From NCBI RefSeq assembly GCF_016887965.1, contig NZ_JAFDVD010000020.1, positions 50,122-114,121 on the forward strand: a stretch of 64,000 bases of DNA, given 5' to 3'. The notes beneath the pieces were generated by a model, which had not been told where the DNA came from, searched no databases, and saw nothing but the letters and a program-made list of their open reading frames with translations. This DNA is from Phycicoccus sonneratiae (GTDB taxonomy: Bacteria; Actinomycetota; Actinomycetes; Actinomycetales; Dermatophilaceae). The translations under genes were made by a program, and so were the position numbers. Of the stretch, positions 37,879-47,320 are shown piece by piece; position 1 is the first letter of the stretch; every line of letters begins with the position of its first letter.

Positions 37879-39504
37879 ATGGCCACCGTCTCCGCCCCCG
37901 GACCGTCGCAGGACGTCCGCCCCGTCCGCCGCGCGCTCGTCTCCGTCTACGACAAGACCGGCCTGGACGAGCTCGTCCGCGGCCTCCACGACGCCGGCGT
38001 CGCCCTCGTCTCGACCGGCGGGAGCGCCGCGCTCATCGAGTCGCTCGGCCTGCCGGTCACCCGTGTCGAGGAGCTCACCGGCTTCCCCGAGTGCCTCGAG
38101 GGCCGCGTGAAGACCCTCCACCCGATGGTCCACGCCGGCCTGCTCGCCGACACCCGCAAGCCCGACCACCTCGCCCAGCTGGCCGACCTCGGCGTCGAGG
38201 CCTTCGAGCTGGTCGTCGTCAACCTCTACCCGTTCGCCGCGACCGTCGCCTCCGGTGCGGGCCCCGACGAGGTCGTCGAGCAGATCGACATCGGCGGCCC
38301 GTCGATGGTGCGCGCCGCGGCGAAGAACCACCCGAGCGTCGCGGTCGTCACCGACCCGGCGACCTACGGCGCCGTCCTCGACGCCGTGCGCGCCGGCGGC
38401 TTCACCCTCGAGCAGCGCAAGCGCCTGGCGGCCGAGGCCTTCGTCCACACCGCGACCTACGACGTGCACGTCGCGTCGTGGATGGGCAACGCCTACGTCG
38501 ACACGAGCGACGGCTCGGGCTTCCCCGCGTGGATGGGCGCGACGTGGACCAAGTCGGCAACGCTGCGCTACGGCGAGAACCCGCACCAGCGGGCTGCCCT
38601 GTACACCAACGGTTTCCAGCCGACGCCCGCGCTCGCGCAGGCGACCCAGCTGCACGGCAAGGAGATGTCGTACAACAACTACCTCGACGCCGACGCCGCC
38701 GTGCGCGCCGCGTACGACCAGGGCGACCAGCCGACCGTGGCCGTCATCAAGCACGCCAACCCCTGCGGCATCGCGGTCGGCACCGACGTCGCCGACGCGC
38801 ACCGGAAGGCGCACGCGTGCGATCCCGTGTCGGCGTTCGGCGGGATCATCGCCACGAACCGTCCGGTGACCGCCGAGATGGCCCGCACGGTCGCCGACAT
38901 CTTCACCGAGGTCGTCGTGGCCCCCGGGTTCGAGCCCGAGGCGCTCGAGGTGCTGACGGCCAAGAAGAACATCCGGCTGCTCGAGTGCCCGGCACCGGTG
39001 CGCGGCGGCGCCGAGGTGCGCCCGGTGTCCGGCGGTCTGCTCGTGCAGCAGCGCGACACGGTCGAGGCGGTCGTCACGTCCGAGGAGGGGTCGGTCACCG
39101 GTGGCGACGACGCCGCGCACTGGCGGCTCGTGGCCGGTGAGGCCGCGGACGGCGCGACGCTCGCCGACCTGCAGTTCGCCTGGCGCGCGGTGCGGGCCGT
39201 GAAGTCCAACGCCATCCTGCTCGCGGCCGACGGCGGCTCGGTGGGCATCGGGATGGGCCAGGTCAATCGGGTCGACTCCTGTCACCTCGCGGTGTCCCGC
39301 GCGGGCGAGGAGCGGGCGCGCGGTGCGGTCGCCGCGTCGGACGCGTTCTTCCCGTTCGCCGACGGGCTCGAGGTGCTGCTCGACGCCGGGGTGCGCGCGG
39401 TCGTGGCGCCGGGTGGGTCGGTGCGCGACGCCGAGGTCGTCGAGGCGGCGCAGGCCGCGGGCGTGACGCTCTACTTCACGGGCACGCGGCACTTCGCGCA
39501 CTGA
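37879..39504 (+). CDS. purH: Bifunctional AICAR formyltransferase / IMP cyclohydrolase
   Basis: PurH (541 residues) catalyses the last two steps of IMP synthesis. The N-terminal MGS-like cyclohydrolase domain includes [19 protein letters not shown] and [16 protein letters not shown]; the C-terminal AICAR transformylase domain includes [14 protein letters not shown], the catalytic [11 protein letters not shown] and the closing [13 protein letters not shown]...FTGTRHFAH. Length is typical. A GAGGAG site precedes the ATG and a ZTP riboswitch lies in the leader, so expression should follow ZMP/ZTP level. Confidence 0.97.
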   Translation: MATVSAPGPSQDVRPVRRALVSVYDKTGLDELVRGLHDAGVALVSTGGSAALIESLGLPVTRVEELTGFPECLEGRVKTLHPMVHAGLLADTRKPDHLAQLADLGVEAFELVVVNLYPFAATVASGAGPDEVVEQIDIGGPSMVRAAAKNHPSVAVVTDPATYGAVLDAVRAGGFTLEQRKRLAAEAFVHTATYDVHVASWMGNAYVDTSDGSGFPAWMGATWTKSATLRYGENPHQRAALYTNGFQPTPALAQATQLHGKEMSYNNYLDADAAVRAAYDQGDQPTVAVIKHANPCGIAVGTDVADAHRKAHACDPVSAFGGIIATNRPVTAEMARTVADIFTEVVVAPGFEPEALEVLTAKKNIRLLECPAPVRGGAEVRPVSGGLLVQQRDTVEAVVTSEEGSVTGGDDAAHWRLVAGEAADGATLADLQFAWRAVRAVKSNAILLAADGGSVGIGMGQVNRVDSCHLAVSRAGEERARGAVAASDAFFPFADGLEVLLDAGVRAVVAPGGSVRDAEVVEAAQAAGVTLYFTGTRHFAH

Positions 39505-39542
39505 GGTCGTCCGGCCCACCCCGCCACCCGCGTCGTGGTGCG

Positions 39543-40130
39543 TCAGGTCGGGAGCAGGCCGTCCGTCCGGTCGCCGAGCCGGGCGGTCCACTGGGAACCG
39601 GTCCACAGCTCGAGCCGGTTGGGCGCGTGCGGTGACGGGTACCAGCCCGGCGGGTGCGGCGTCGGGACGGGCGCGGCCCGGACCTCACCCGAGGGGCGCA
39701 GGTACCAGAGCCCGGTGAAGTCCCACGCGACGCCCTGCCCGGTGCCGCTCGACCGACGCCACCACCACGAGGCGGTGACGACGCGGGTCGTCGTGTAGCC
39801 CTGCTCGATCTCGGCGACGAGGGCGCGGCCCCAGCGCCGGACGAGCCACGCCAGCGCGGCGACGGCGCTGCCGGCCACGGCGAAGAACCCGAGGAGGCCG
39901 GTCGCTCCCATCCGCCCGCTGCCGCCCCCCAGGGCGAGGGCCAGGGCGAAGACCCCGAAGAACACCGGGAGCGCGAGCAGGGCCTGGAGCCCGGCGGTCG
40001 CGGACGACGGCCGGACGGTCGGCGGGGGAGGGGTCGCGGGCACGCGCGGCCGCAGCCGCCGGCCCTCGTGGTCGGCGAACCCGGGGACGTCGCGAGGCGT
40101 GGTCGGGGTGGGGGTCGTGGCGGTGGTCAC
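39543..40130 (-). CDS. DUF2510 domain membrane protein
   Basis: This 195-residue protein has two central membrane helices (LQALLALPVFFGVFALALALGG and GLLGFFAVAGSAVAALAWLVR) and a C-terminal DUF2510 motif (PPGWYPSPHAPNRLELWTGSQWT), a short Trp-rich module common in actinobacterial membrane proteins and of unknown function. The GTG at 40130 has a GATGAT -10 box seven bases upstream. Convergent with purH. Confidence 0.8.
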   Translation of the reverse strand: MTTATTPTPTTPRDVPGFADHEGRRLRPRVPATPPPPTVRPSSATAGLQALLALPVFFGVFALALALGGGSGRMGATGLLGFFAVAGSAVAALAWLVRRWGRALVAEIEQGYTTTRVVTASWWWRRSSGTGQGVAWDFTGLWYLRPSGEVRAAPVPTPHPPGWYPSPHAPNRLELWTGSQWTARLGDRTDGLLPT

Positions 40131-40223
40131 CGGCAGATCATCACCGGTGCCCGCCTGTCCCGCAGGCGTTCCGGCCCGGCACCGGCCGTTCGGCCGGGTC
40201 AGCGGGCGTGGTGCGTGCGCGGG

Positions 40224-40895
40224 TCAGCCGGCGCGTTCCACCCGCAGGTCGATCGGCGTGCACGTGCCGTTGTTGGACTTCTCGGCCGAGCAGGCCGTGA
40301 CGCCGGCGACCAGCGGCACCCGGGCCTCGAGCGTGAAGCGGTCCCCGGGGCGCGTCGGCGGCGGGTCGATGTGCAGCTCGCCGCGGTCGTCGGTCCACAC
40401 GTCCATGAAGACGTTGAGCGTCACGCCGATCCGGTCCGGGTCGACGCCGTAGGGCTCGAGCGCGTCGACGAGGTTGGCGAAGCAGCTGGGGTGCGGGGCA
40501 CCGCCGAGGTCGGGGTAGAGGACGTCGAACGTCGCCTGGCTGCAGGGGGTCAGCGTGAGGTCGTGGACGCCGACGGTGTCGTCGACGACCTCGGCGAGGA
40601 TCGTGCTCCGGTTGCTCCAGAGGAGGGAGCCGGTGGAGACGTAGACGCTGTTGCCGAAGTCGGTCGTGCGGCCGGAGGAGAACTGCTCGGCGACGTCGTC
40701 GGCGCTCACGAGGTAGAGGTCGCTGACCTGCTCGCCGCAGGGGTCGAGGAGGGTCAGCCGGTCGCCGGGCGCGAGCTCGACGGCCAGCCCGGTCTGCGGG
40801 GGGATGCGCCACCAGCCGTCGGCGGGGCCCTCGGGCCCCCCGTCGTACGGCGGCGCGCCTCCGGTGCGCGGGTGCCGGGTGCGGGCGGGGTTCAT
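40224..40895 (-). CDS. DUF1989 (urea carboxylase-associated) family protein
   Basis: This 223-residue protein has the DUF1989 features GDRLTLLDPCGEQVSDLYLVSADD, TGSLLWSNRSTI, ANLVDALEPYGVD, VFMDVWTDDRGELHIDPP and ACSAEKSNNGTCTPI. Members occur beside urea carboxylase; in guanidine degradation, paired members act as carboxyguanidine deiminase. Only one copy is present here, with no urea carboxylase in view. It overlaps the YqcI/YcgG gene (ATGA) and ends the operon that starts with carbamate kinase, so a role in releasing ammonia from a ureido or guanidino compound is inferred. Confidence 0.82.
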   Translation of the reverse strand: MNPARTRHPRTGGAPPYDGGPEGPADGWWRIPPQTGLAVELAPGDRLTLLDPCGEQVSDLYLVSADDVAEQFSSGRTTDFGNSVYVSTGSLLWSNRSTILAEVVDDTVGVHDLTLTPCSQATFDVLYPDLGGAPHPSCFANLVDALEPYGVDPDRIGVTLNVFMDVWTDDRGELHIDPPPTRPGDRFTLEARVPLVAGVTACSAEKSNNGTCTPIDLRVERAG

Positions 40896-41644
40896 GCGGG
40901 CTCCTCGTCGAGGGGTCGGGGGTGGAAGGGCGGGGTCCATCCGGGCGGCACCTCGCGGCCCGAGTACTGGAGGGCCTCGGAGGCATCTCCGTGGTCGGCG
41001 ACCATCGGGTTGAGGCTGCCCTGGAGGTCGGTGTCGCGACGGCGGATGGTGTCGCGCATCCGGGCGTAACGGCCGTCGGCGCGCAGCCGCTCGAACTGCT
41101 CGTGGAGGTTGAAGACGAGCGTCGGGACGGGCGCGCGCCGGGCGATGCGCGAGGCGTCGGGGTGCAGGCCGACGACGAAGAACGGCGTGCCTCCGACGCT
41201 GAACGCGAAGTGCGGGTCGACGGGGTCGGCGGCGACGGCGCCTGCCCAGGGGGCCGCGTCGTGCTCGTGGAGGTGACGCAGGGCGGCCCACAGGTCGGCT
41301 TCGAAGGCCTGCTCGCCGGACGGCTCGGGGCCGCGAAAGCAGGCGACGAAGGAGACGAGGTCGCCCGCCGGGTCGGCCGTGCGGGCGAAGGCGCGCAGCC
41401 GCTCACCGAGGGTGTCGAGCGCACCGCCGGGCGAGGTGTCGGTGAGGTCGTCGAGGACGACGGCGGTGACGGCCTCGCGCCGGAACACCGAGCGTGCGCC
41501 GAGGCAGGGGTAGTCGGGGTGGGCGACCATCCCGGCGAGCGCGGCGACGACGGTGGAGTCGGGGGCGGTGTCGAGGTGGTCGGCGCGGCGGTCGGAGAGC
41601 AGGTCCTCGAGTGGTCGGGCGGCGGGTTCGTGGGGAGGCGGCAC
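40892..41644 (-). CDS. YqcI/YcgG family protein
   Basis: This 250-residue protein has the family core YPCLGARSVFRREA near residue 45, FVACFRGPEP, HFAFSVGGTPFFVVGLHPDASRIARR, PTLVFNLHEQFERLR, and a C-terminal GNLNPMV-like segment (SLNPMVADHGDASEALQYSGR). The family often flanks DUF1989 genes but has no established activity. The GTG start is preceded by GGAGG. It is coupled to the downstream DUF1989 gene by a four-base overlap. Confidence 0.82.
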   Translation of the reverse strand: MPPPHEPAARPLEDLLSDRRADHLDTAPDSTVVAALAGMVAHPDYPCLGARSVFRREAVTAVVLDDLTDTSPGGALDTLGERLRAFARTADPAGDLVSFVACFRGPEPSGEQAFEADLWAALRHLHEHDAAPWAGAVAADPVDPHFAFSVGGTPFFVVGLHPDASRIARRAPVPTLVFNLHEQFERLRADGRYARMRDTIRRRDTDLQGSLNPMVADHGDASEALQYSGREVPPGWTPPFHPRPLDEEPA

Positions 41645-41956
41645 GACCTCCCCCTACCCGCGGGTACCCCCGGGCATGCGAGGGCGTCGTCGCAGGTCAC
41701 GGCCCCGCCGAGGGGGATGGTACGTGCGACAGAACTCCTTGCCACCTGCAAGGGATCCCGTGCAGGTGGCAAGAGATCCCGTGCGCCCGGCAAGCGATCC
41801 CTTGCGCTCGGGCAGGAAACCGTTGCAGGTGGCAAGGGATCGCTTGCGACCGGCATGGAGTGCTGGAGCACCTACCGTGCTCCTCGCGTGGTGCGTGAGG
41901 GCCCGCGTCGAGCGTGAGGGCTTGCATCGTGGATGACGGCCCCCGCGCCCCCGCGG
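41645..41956. other. Gap of 312 bp containing the second palindromic array
   Basis: Apart from the array (41748-41872) the gap shows a short palindrome TACCCGCGGGTA (41655-41666) just upstream of the YqcI/YcgG start and no further gene. The array therefore lies between an upstream gene's stop and a downstream gene's start on the same strand. Confidence 0.6.
41748..41872. repeat. Five-unit 21-bp palindromic array, copy 2
   Basis: Units of 16 bp start at 41748, 41769, 41790, 41811 and 41832 (for example GCAAGGGATCCCGTGC and GCAAGGGATCGCTTGC), with five-base spacers and a 21-bp period. The tail is GCATGGAGTGCTGGAGCACC (41853-41872). Unit four is the most diverged (GGCAGGAAACCGTTGC). Unit number, period and tail match the copy at 3161-3285; the spacer sequences differ. 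Confidence 0.85.
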
Positions 41957-43090
41957 TCAGCCGCGGTAGCCGGTGGGCTCGTCCCCGAGGTCGATGATGG
42001 CCGCCACCGGGCCGCCGCCGTCCGGGCCCTGGTGCGCCGCCGACACCGACACGAACACCGCCGGGTCCCCGGTCACCGCCGCCGTCACCCCGCCGACCGC
42101 CGCCTTGATCTGCCGGTGCCAGTGCACGTCGGAGTCGTCGAGCATCGCGTTGCGCCGCCCCCGGACCATGCCGTCCTGGCTGGCCTCGCACTTGAGGAAG
42201 AGGTTGACCAGCCGGCCGCCCAGGTCCGAGTGGTGCGGCCGCTCCGGCAGGTCGAGCCCTGCGTCGCGGATGGCCGCCCACAGCCCGTCCTGGTCGAGCG
42301 CGTCGGCCATCACCGAGTGCCCGATGCGGTAGCGCCCGCCGACCCCGCGCGCGTTGCCGACGACGACCACCTGCGCCCGGTCGAGCTCGACGCCCGAGGA
42401 GCACGACGCCACGGACGAGTACAGCGACCGGTCGCGCAGCACGTCCTCGTCGCGCGGCATGTCGATCTCGCCGAGGGCCACCGCGATCCCCAGGGCCGTC
42501 CCGCCGTTGGACACGTCCATCGAGGTCAGCGTGTCCTCGGTGAAGACGTCGTGGCCGCGCTCCTTGGCGTCGCGGATGGTGTCGATGGTCAGCAGCGGCG
42601 TCTTGGTCTGCACGTAGTGGACGTCGGCGGTGTCGGTGATGCCGGCCCGCTCCATCGCGACCTTCACCGCCGCCGCCACCTTCGAGATCATGGCCGTGCG
42701 CCCGATGTCCTCGGGCAGCAGCTGCTCGCTCATCGCGAACCCGACGGTCAGCCGCGGCTCGTCGGTCTGCTCGGCCCTCTCGGCCGGCACCGTCGCGAAG
42801 ATCGTCGCGTGCGGGCTGATGACGCCGTCGGTGCCGCCGGACCAGACGATCGGCACGTCCTTGACGCGCTCGGGGTCGGCGCCCTTGGCGACGAGCAGCT
42901 CGCGGAAGGCGCGGTCGGCGATGATGCGCGTGTAGTCGTTGACCCCGCCGTTGCCCTCGGTCTTGCCGATGACGGCGATGACCCGATCGGCCTCCAGCAC
43001 ACCGGCGTCGATGAGGGCGCCGAGCTCGGAGGCGTCGGAGACGGAGTGCAGCGGGACCTTGCGGACCTCGATGGCGTCGGGCACGGTCAT
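41957..43090 (-). CDS. Ring-opening amidohydrolase (barbiturase / cyanuric acid hydrolase family)
   Basis: This 377-residue member of the small AtzD/barbiturase family has three homologous domains, each bringing a Lys and Ser to a threefold active site. Visible pieces are [69 protein letters not shown] and [21 protein letters not shown]. It would hydrolyse cyanuric acid or barbituric acid. The start overlaps the carbamate kinase stop (ATGA); a GTG six bases in has better ribosome-site spacing. A nearby molybdenum hydroxylase favours barbiturate, from uracil oxidation, but substrate is inferred. Confidence 0.88.
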   Translation of the reverse strand: MTVPDAIEVRKVPLHSVSDASELGALIDAGVLEADRVIAVIGKTEGNGGVNDYTRIIADRAFRELLVAKGADPERVKDVPIVWSGGTDGVISPHATIFATVPAERAEQTDEPRLTVGFAMSEQLLPEDIGRTAMISKVAAAVKVAMERAGITDTADVHYVQTKTPLLTIDTIRDAKERGHDVFTEDTLTSMDVSNGGTALGIAVALGEIDMPRDEDVLRDRSLYSSVASCSSGVELDRAQVVVVGNARGVGGRYRIGHSVMADALDQDGLWAAIRDAGLDLPERPHHSDLGGRLVNLFLKCEASQDGMVRGRRNAMLDDSDVHWHRQIKAAVGGVTAAVTGDPAVFVSVSAAHQGPDGGGPVAAIIDLGDEPTGYRG

Positions 43091-44031
43091 TCCTCTCGGT
43101 CGGGCTCGACGACGGTGCCGAACGACCCGTCGACGGCGTCGGTGATGTGGGTGAGTGACGTGATGACGCCGCGCGGGCCCCCGGCGGCGACGAAGCGGAA
43201 GACGGCCTCGACCTTCGGGCCCATCGAGCCGGACGCGAACTCGCCGGCCTCGGCGAGGGCGTGCAGCTCCGAGAGCGGGAGGCGGCCGAGGTCGCGCTGG
43301 GCGTCGGTGCCGAAGCCGACCGCGGCATGGTCGACGTCGGTGGCGATGACGAGGACGTCGGCGTGCAGGGCCTGCGCGAGCAGGGCGGCGGTGAGGTCCT
43401 TGTCGATGACCGCCTCGACACCGCGCAGGGTGCCGTCCGTGTCCCGGACGACGGGGATGCCCCCGCCGCCGGCCGTCACGACGACGTACCCGGCGTCGAG
43501 GAGGGTGCGGGCGGCGGTGACGTCCAGCACCTCGAGCGGCTCCGGGCTGGCGACGACCCGCCGCCACCCCTTCTCGCCGCGGTCCTCCCAGACCTGGCCG
43601 TGCTCGACCATCCGCCGCGCCTGGTCCTCGGGCAGATAGCGGCCCACCGGCTTGGTCGGGCGGGTGAAGCCGGGGTCGTCGCGGTCGACGAGGGTGCGGG
43701 TGACGAGCGCGGCGACCGGGCGCGCCACGTCGGCGGCGGCGAGCGCCCCGTCGAGCGCGTCGAGGATCGTGAACCCGAGCGTCCCCTGCGTCTGGGCGCC
43801 GCACCAGTCGAGCGGGACCGGCGGCACCACGTGCGCCGCGAGCTCGTTCTTCACGAGGAGGTTGCCGACCTGGGGGCCGTTGCCGTGCGTGACGACGAGC
43901 TCGTGCCCGGCCGCGACGAGCCGCGCGGCCGCCTCCATCGCCTCCGTGACGGCGGCGATCTGCGCGCCCGGCGTGGCGCTGCCGTCGGGGCCGGTCATCG
44001 CGTTGCCGCCGAGGGCCAGCAGGACCCGCAT
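43087..44031 (-). CDS. arcC: Carbamate kinase
   Basis: This 314-residue amino-acid-kinase-fold enzyme makes ATP from carbamoyl phosphate and ADP, releasing carbamate. Signatures are [16 protein letters not shown] at the N-terminus, [49 protein letters not shown] and [14 protein letters not shown] near the end. No arginine deiminase or ornithine carbamoyltransferase gene is present, so it does not belong to the arginine deiminase pathway here; it is coupled instead to the ring-opening amidohydrolase. GAGGTGAC precedes the ATG and TAGGGT lies near 44080. Confidence 0.93.
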   Translation of the reverse strand: MRVLLALGGNAMTGPDGSATPGAQIAAVTEAMEAAARLVAAGHELVVTHGNGPQVGNLLVKNELAAHVVPPVPLDWCGAQTQGTLGFTILDALDGALAAADVARPVAALVTRTLVDRDDPGFTRPTKPVGRYLPEDQARRMVEHGQVWEDRGEKGWRRVVASPEPLEVLDVTAARTLLDAGYVVVTAGGGGIPVVRDTDGTLRGVEAVIDKDLTAALLAQALHADVLVIATDVDHAAVGFGTDAQRDLGRLPLSELHALAEAGEFASGSMGPKVEAVFRFVAAGGPRGVITSLTHITDAVDGSFGTVVEPDREE

Positions 44032-44138
44032 GTCACCTCGCCTCCGCCGTCACCGGGCGGGTGCCCAGGACTCGACCCTAGGGAGCCCGACGCGGCGCCC
44101 GCGTTGTCAGGTTCTGCCCAAGGAGTCCCCGGTGCTTG

Positions 44139-45314
44139 TCAGCCGCGCGCGTCGAGGTCGTCGAGCCAGGCGCGGACCGACGCCCCGTGCTCGTCCAGCG
44201 CGGGCGGCGGGAGGTGCACCTCGCGACCACCGCCGAAGGCGTTGTCGTCGAACCGGATCGGTGGGCCGGGGAGCTCGACGGGTCCGAGCACCGGGTGGTC
44301 GACCGACACGACGAGCCCCTGCGAGCGGGTCTGGTCCCAGTCGTAGACCTCGTCGATGGTGCGGACCTTGCCCGCGGGGATGCCCAGCTCGGCGAGCCGG
44401 GCGAGCAGGTCCTCCGCCCGCCACGCGGCGAACGCGGCGTCGATGACCTCGACGAGGTGCTCGCGGTGCGCGACGCGGGAGGCGTTCGTCGCGAGCAGCG
44501 GGTCGGCGGGGTCGATGCCGAAAGCCTCCGCGAAGCGCACCCACAGCCCCTGCGACCCGACCGCGACCTGCACCGGCCCGTCGCTCGCGTGGAAGAGCCC
44601 GTACGGCGCGAGCGCCGGGTGGTGGTTGCCCTGGGCCCGTCCGACCTGGCCGGCGACCGTGTACGCGGTGCCCTGGAACGCGTGGACCCCGACGACCGCG
44701 GCCAGCAGCGAGGTGCGTACGACCCGGCCGCGACCGGTCAGCTCGCGCTCGCGCAGCGCGGCCGCGACCCCGTACGCCCCGTGCAGGCCGGCGAGCAGGT
44801 CGGCGATGGGCACGCCGATGCGCTGCGGCTGGTCGGGGTCCGGCCCGGTGACCGACATCAGCCCGGCCTCGCCCTGGGCGATCTGGTCGTAGCCGGCGCG
44901 TCCGCCCTCGGGTCCGTCGTGGCCGAAGCCGCTCACCGAGAGGACGACGAGGGCCGGGTTGAGCTCGTGGAGCCGCTCGACGCCGAAGCCGAGCCGGTCC
45001 ATCACGCCGGGCCGGAAGTTCTCGACGAGGACGTCGCACCGGCGGGCGAGGCGGGTGAGGACGTCGCGGCCGTCGTCGGACTTGAGGTCCAGGACGATGG
45101 ACTCCTTGTTGCGGTTGCACGCGAGGTAGTACGTCGACACGGGGTCGTCCTCGGGACCGACGAACGGCGGCCCCCATCCGCGCGTGTCGTCACCCCCGGC
45201 CGACTCGACCTTGATGACGCGAGCACCCATGTCCCCGAGGAGCATCGAGGCGTGCGGGCCCGCGAGGGCACGCGAGAGGTCGACGACGGTGATGCCGTCG
45301 AGCGGTCCGGACAC
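44139..45314 (-). CDS. CaiB/BaiF class III CoA-transferase
   Basis: This 391-residue CoA-transferase opens SGPLDGITVVDLSRALAGPHASMLLGDMGARVIKVE, the usual family III N-terminus, followed by NRNKESIVLDLKSDDGRD, VENFRPGVMDRLGFG and the segment GYDQIAQGEAGLMSVTG, where the catalytic Asp is expected (near residue 164). It moves CoA between an acyl-CoA donor and a carboxylic acid. The GTG is preceded by GAGGAG 12 bases after the hydantoinase B stop, so it is the last gene of that operon. Acid substrate unknown; it may activate the ring-opened product. Confidence 0.9.
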   Translation of the reverse strand: MSGPLDGITVVDLSRALAGPHASMLLGDMGARVIKVESAGGDDTRGWGPPFVGPEDDPVSTYYLACNRNKESIVLDLKSDDGRDVLTRLARRCDVLVENFRPGVMDRLGFGVERLHELNPALVVLSVSGFGHDGPEGGRAGYDQIAQGEAGLMSVTGPDPDQPQRIGVPIADLLAGLHGAYGVAAALRERELTGRGRVVRTSLLAAVVGVHAFQGTAYTVAGQVGRAQGNHHPALAPYGLFHASDGPVQVAVGSQGLWVRFAEAFGIDPADPLLATNASRVAHREHLVEVIDAAFAAWRAEDLLARLAELGIPAGKVRTIDEVYDWDQTRSQGLVVSVDHPVLGPVELPGPPIRFDDNAFGGGREVHLPPPALDEHGASVRAWLDDLDARG

Positions 45315-45325
45315 GGTGCTCCTCC

Positions 45326-47320
45326 TCAGAGCCAGTCGACGTCGGCGGCGCGGGCGCCTCCCGACAGTCTGGCGTACCCGGGGCCGCGGTCGAAGAACGG
45401 CTCGGGGCCGCGGGCCGCACGACGCTCGTCGCGCAGGGCATCGGACGCGGCGACGTCGACGACCGGCTCGTCTCTCGTCCCGGTGGCGACGACGCCGTAG
45501 TCGGCGCGGGCCCCGTCGAAGGACACCTTGCCCCAGCGCAGGTCGCGCTCGACCTCGTCGTAGGGGCGCTCGAGCGGGTCGCCCCAGCCGCCGCCACCGG
45601 TCGTGCGGATGCGGATGACCTGTCCGGCCCGCACCGGCTCGGCGTCGGCCAGTGCGTCGACGGTCCGCTCGTCCGGGCCGCCGAGGTCGACGGTGACCTC
45701 GAACGGCCGGCCGGCCTTCCCGCCCTTGACGCCCCAGCAGGCGAGGATCGAGCGGTCGGCGATGGACATGAAGTGGGCGTCCTCGAGCATCCGGATGTGC
45801 TTCTCGTACCCGAGCCCCCCGCGGTACCGCCCGGCGCCGCCGGAGTCGACGGCCAGCCCCAGCCGCTCGACGCGGAAGGGAAAACGGCTCTCGGTGAACT
45901 CGGTCGGCAGGTTCCGGCTGTCCGGCACGACGTGGATGGTGTCCTCGCCGTCGGCGTAGTAGCGCCCTCCGGAGCCACCGCCGAGCACCTCGCGCATGAG
46001 GTAGTCGTCGCCGTGCGCGTCCCGGCCGTACACGCCCGTGTAGCGGATGGTCTCCTGGTCGGCGGGCATCCGGCCGTCGACGGCCTTGGCGACGACACCC
46101 GCGAGCACGCCGAGGAGCCGGAGGATGACGAAGGTGCGCGCGTTCGTCGGCGCGGGGTACACCGGGGTCAGCAGGGTCCCCTTCTCCGGGAACCGCATCT
46201 CGATGAGCGGCACGACGCCCTCGTTGACGTCGAGCTCGGCCATCCGCTCCGGGGAGTCGGCGAGGTTGCGCAGGATCGGGGCCAGCCACTTCTTGAGGAA
46301 GTTGCCGCCGACGTAGTCGCCGCAGTGGTTGATCGGGCCCTTGGCCTGGGCGCTCGTCCCGGTGAAGTCGATGACGAGGCGCGGGCCGCCGTCGCCGGGG
46401 CCGGGGCCGCCGGTGCTCGTCTTGGTCAAGGTGATCCGCTGCGTGTGGAGCATCGGCTCGTCGACGCCGTCGTGCTCGGCGTAGTCCTCCCAGACGTAGG
46501 TGCCGTCGGGGATGCGGTCGAGGACCTCGCGCCGGTAGGTCTCGGTCGTCGCGTCGAGGATGGCGTCGAACGCGGCCTCGACGGTGTCGCGGCCGTAGCG
46601 GGTGAAGAGCTCGCCGAGGCGGCGCGCGCCCATGAGGCAGGCCGAGCACTCGGCGTCGAGGTCGGCGGCGAGGCTGTCGGGCATCCGGCTGTTGCGCGTC
46701 ATGATGCGCAGGGCTGCTCGGTTGGGAACGCCGCTGTCCCACAGCTTGATCGGCGGGACGGACAGGCCCTCCTCGAACACCGTCCGCGCGTTGCTCGGCA
46801 TCGACCCGGGCACTGCGCCGCCGATGTCGTCGTGGTGGCCGAAGGCCTGGACGAACGCGACGACCTCGCCCTCGTGGAAGACCGGCACGGTGACGCAGAG
46901 GTCGGGGAGGTGCCCGATGCCGCCCTCGGACTCGTAGACGTCGTTGTGGAAGAAGACGTCACCCTCGTGCATCTCGCCGATGGGGAAGTCGCGGACGACC
47001 GGGTGGACGAGCGCCGAGTACGAGCGCCCGGTGAGCTTGCGCAGCTGCCGGTCGTGGATGCCGGCGCGGAAGTCGTGGGCATCGCGGATCATCGGCGAGC
47101 GGCTCGTGCGGGCGATGGCCGTCTCGACCTCCATCTCGACGCTGGCCAGGGTGCCCTGGACGATCTCGACGAGGATCGGGTCGACCGCCGTCCCCGCAGG
47201 GCTGAGCCGGCCGCCGTGCTCGTACGCGGTCGGCAGTCCGGCCGGGTTGGCCGGCGCGCTCGCGAGGTAGGCGTCGACGTCGGTGGCCGGGTCGGGGGCG
47301 AGGCGGGGGTCGGTGCTCAT
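45326..47320 (-). CDS. Hydantoinase B / oxoprolinase family protein
   Basis: This 664-residue HyuB-type subunit has the family core DPILVEIVQGTLASVEMEVETAIARTSRSPMIRDAHDFRAGIHD near residues 47-90, FFHNDVYESEGGIGHLPDLCV, the metal-site-like FGHHDDIGG, IDFTGTSAQAKGPINH and RTTGGGGWGDPLERP at the C-terminus. With HyuA it forms ATP-dependent hydantoinases, 5-oxoprolinases or acetone/acetophenone carboxylases. Its ATG overlaps the HyuA stop, so the subunits are made together. The specific reaction cannot be fixed; context favours a cyclic ureide. Confidence 0.92.
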   Translation of the reverse strand: MSTDPRLAPDPATDVDAYLASAPANPAGLPTAYEHGGRLSPAGTAVDPILVEIVQGTLASVEMEVETAIARTSRSPMIRDAHDFRAGIHDRQLRKLTGRSYSALVHPVVRDFPIGEMHEGDVFFHNDVYESEGGIGHLPDLCVTVPVFHEGEVVAFVQAFGHHDDIGGAVPGSMPSNARTVFEEGLSVPPIKLWDSGVPNRAALRIMTRNSRMPDSLAADLDAECSACLMGARRLGELFTRYGRDTVEAAFDAILDATTETYRREVLDRIPDGTYVWEDYAEHDGVDEPMLHTQRITLTKTSTGGPGPGDGGPRLVIDFTGTSAQAKGPINHCGDYVGGNFLKKWLAPILRNLADSPERMAELDVNEGVVPLIEMRFPEKGTLLTPVYPAPTNARTFVILRLLGVLAGVVAKAVDGRMPADQETIRYTGVYGRDAHGDDYLMREVLGGGSGGRYYADGEDTIHVVPDSRNLPTEFTESRFPFRVERLGLAVDSGGAGRYRGGLGYEKHIRMLEDAHFMSIADRSILACWGVKGGKAGRPFEVTVDLGGPDERTVDALADAEPVRAGQVIRIRTTGGGGWGDPLERPYDEVERDLRWGKVSFDGARADYGVVATGTRDEPVVDVAASDALRDERRAARGPEPFFDRGPGYARLSGGARAADVDWL

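Noticed and set aside
43087..44031. Arginine deiminase pathway locus because of carbamate kinase
   Set aside because: No arginine deiminase, ornithine carbamoyltransferase or arginine antiporter gene is present nearby; the gene is coupled to a ring-opening amidohydrolase.
44139..46742. A single long protein extending the CoA-transferase upstream
   Set aside because: The upstream part is a shadow of hydantoinase B in another frame (Arg/Pro/Gly-rich). The CoA-transferase starts at GTG 45314 with a ribosome site.
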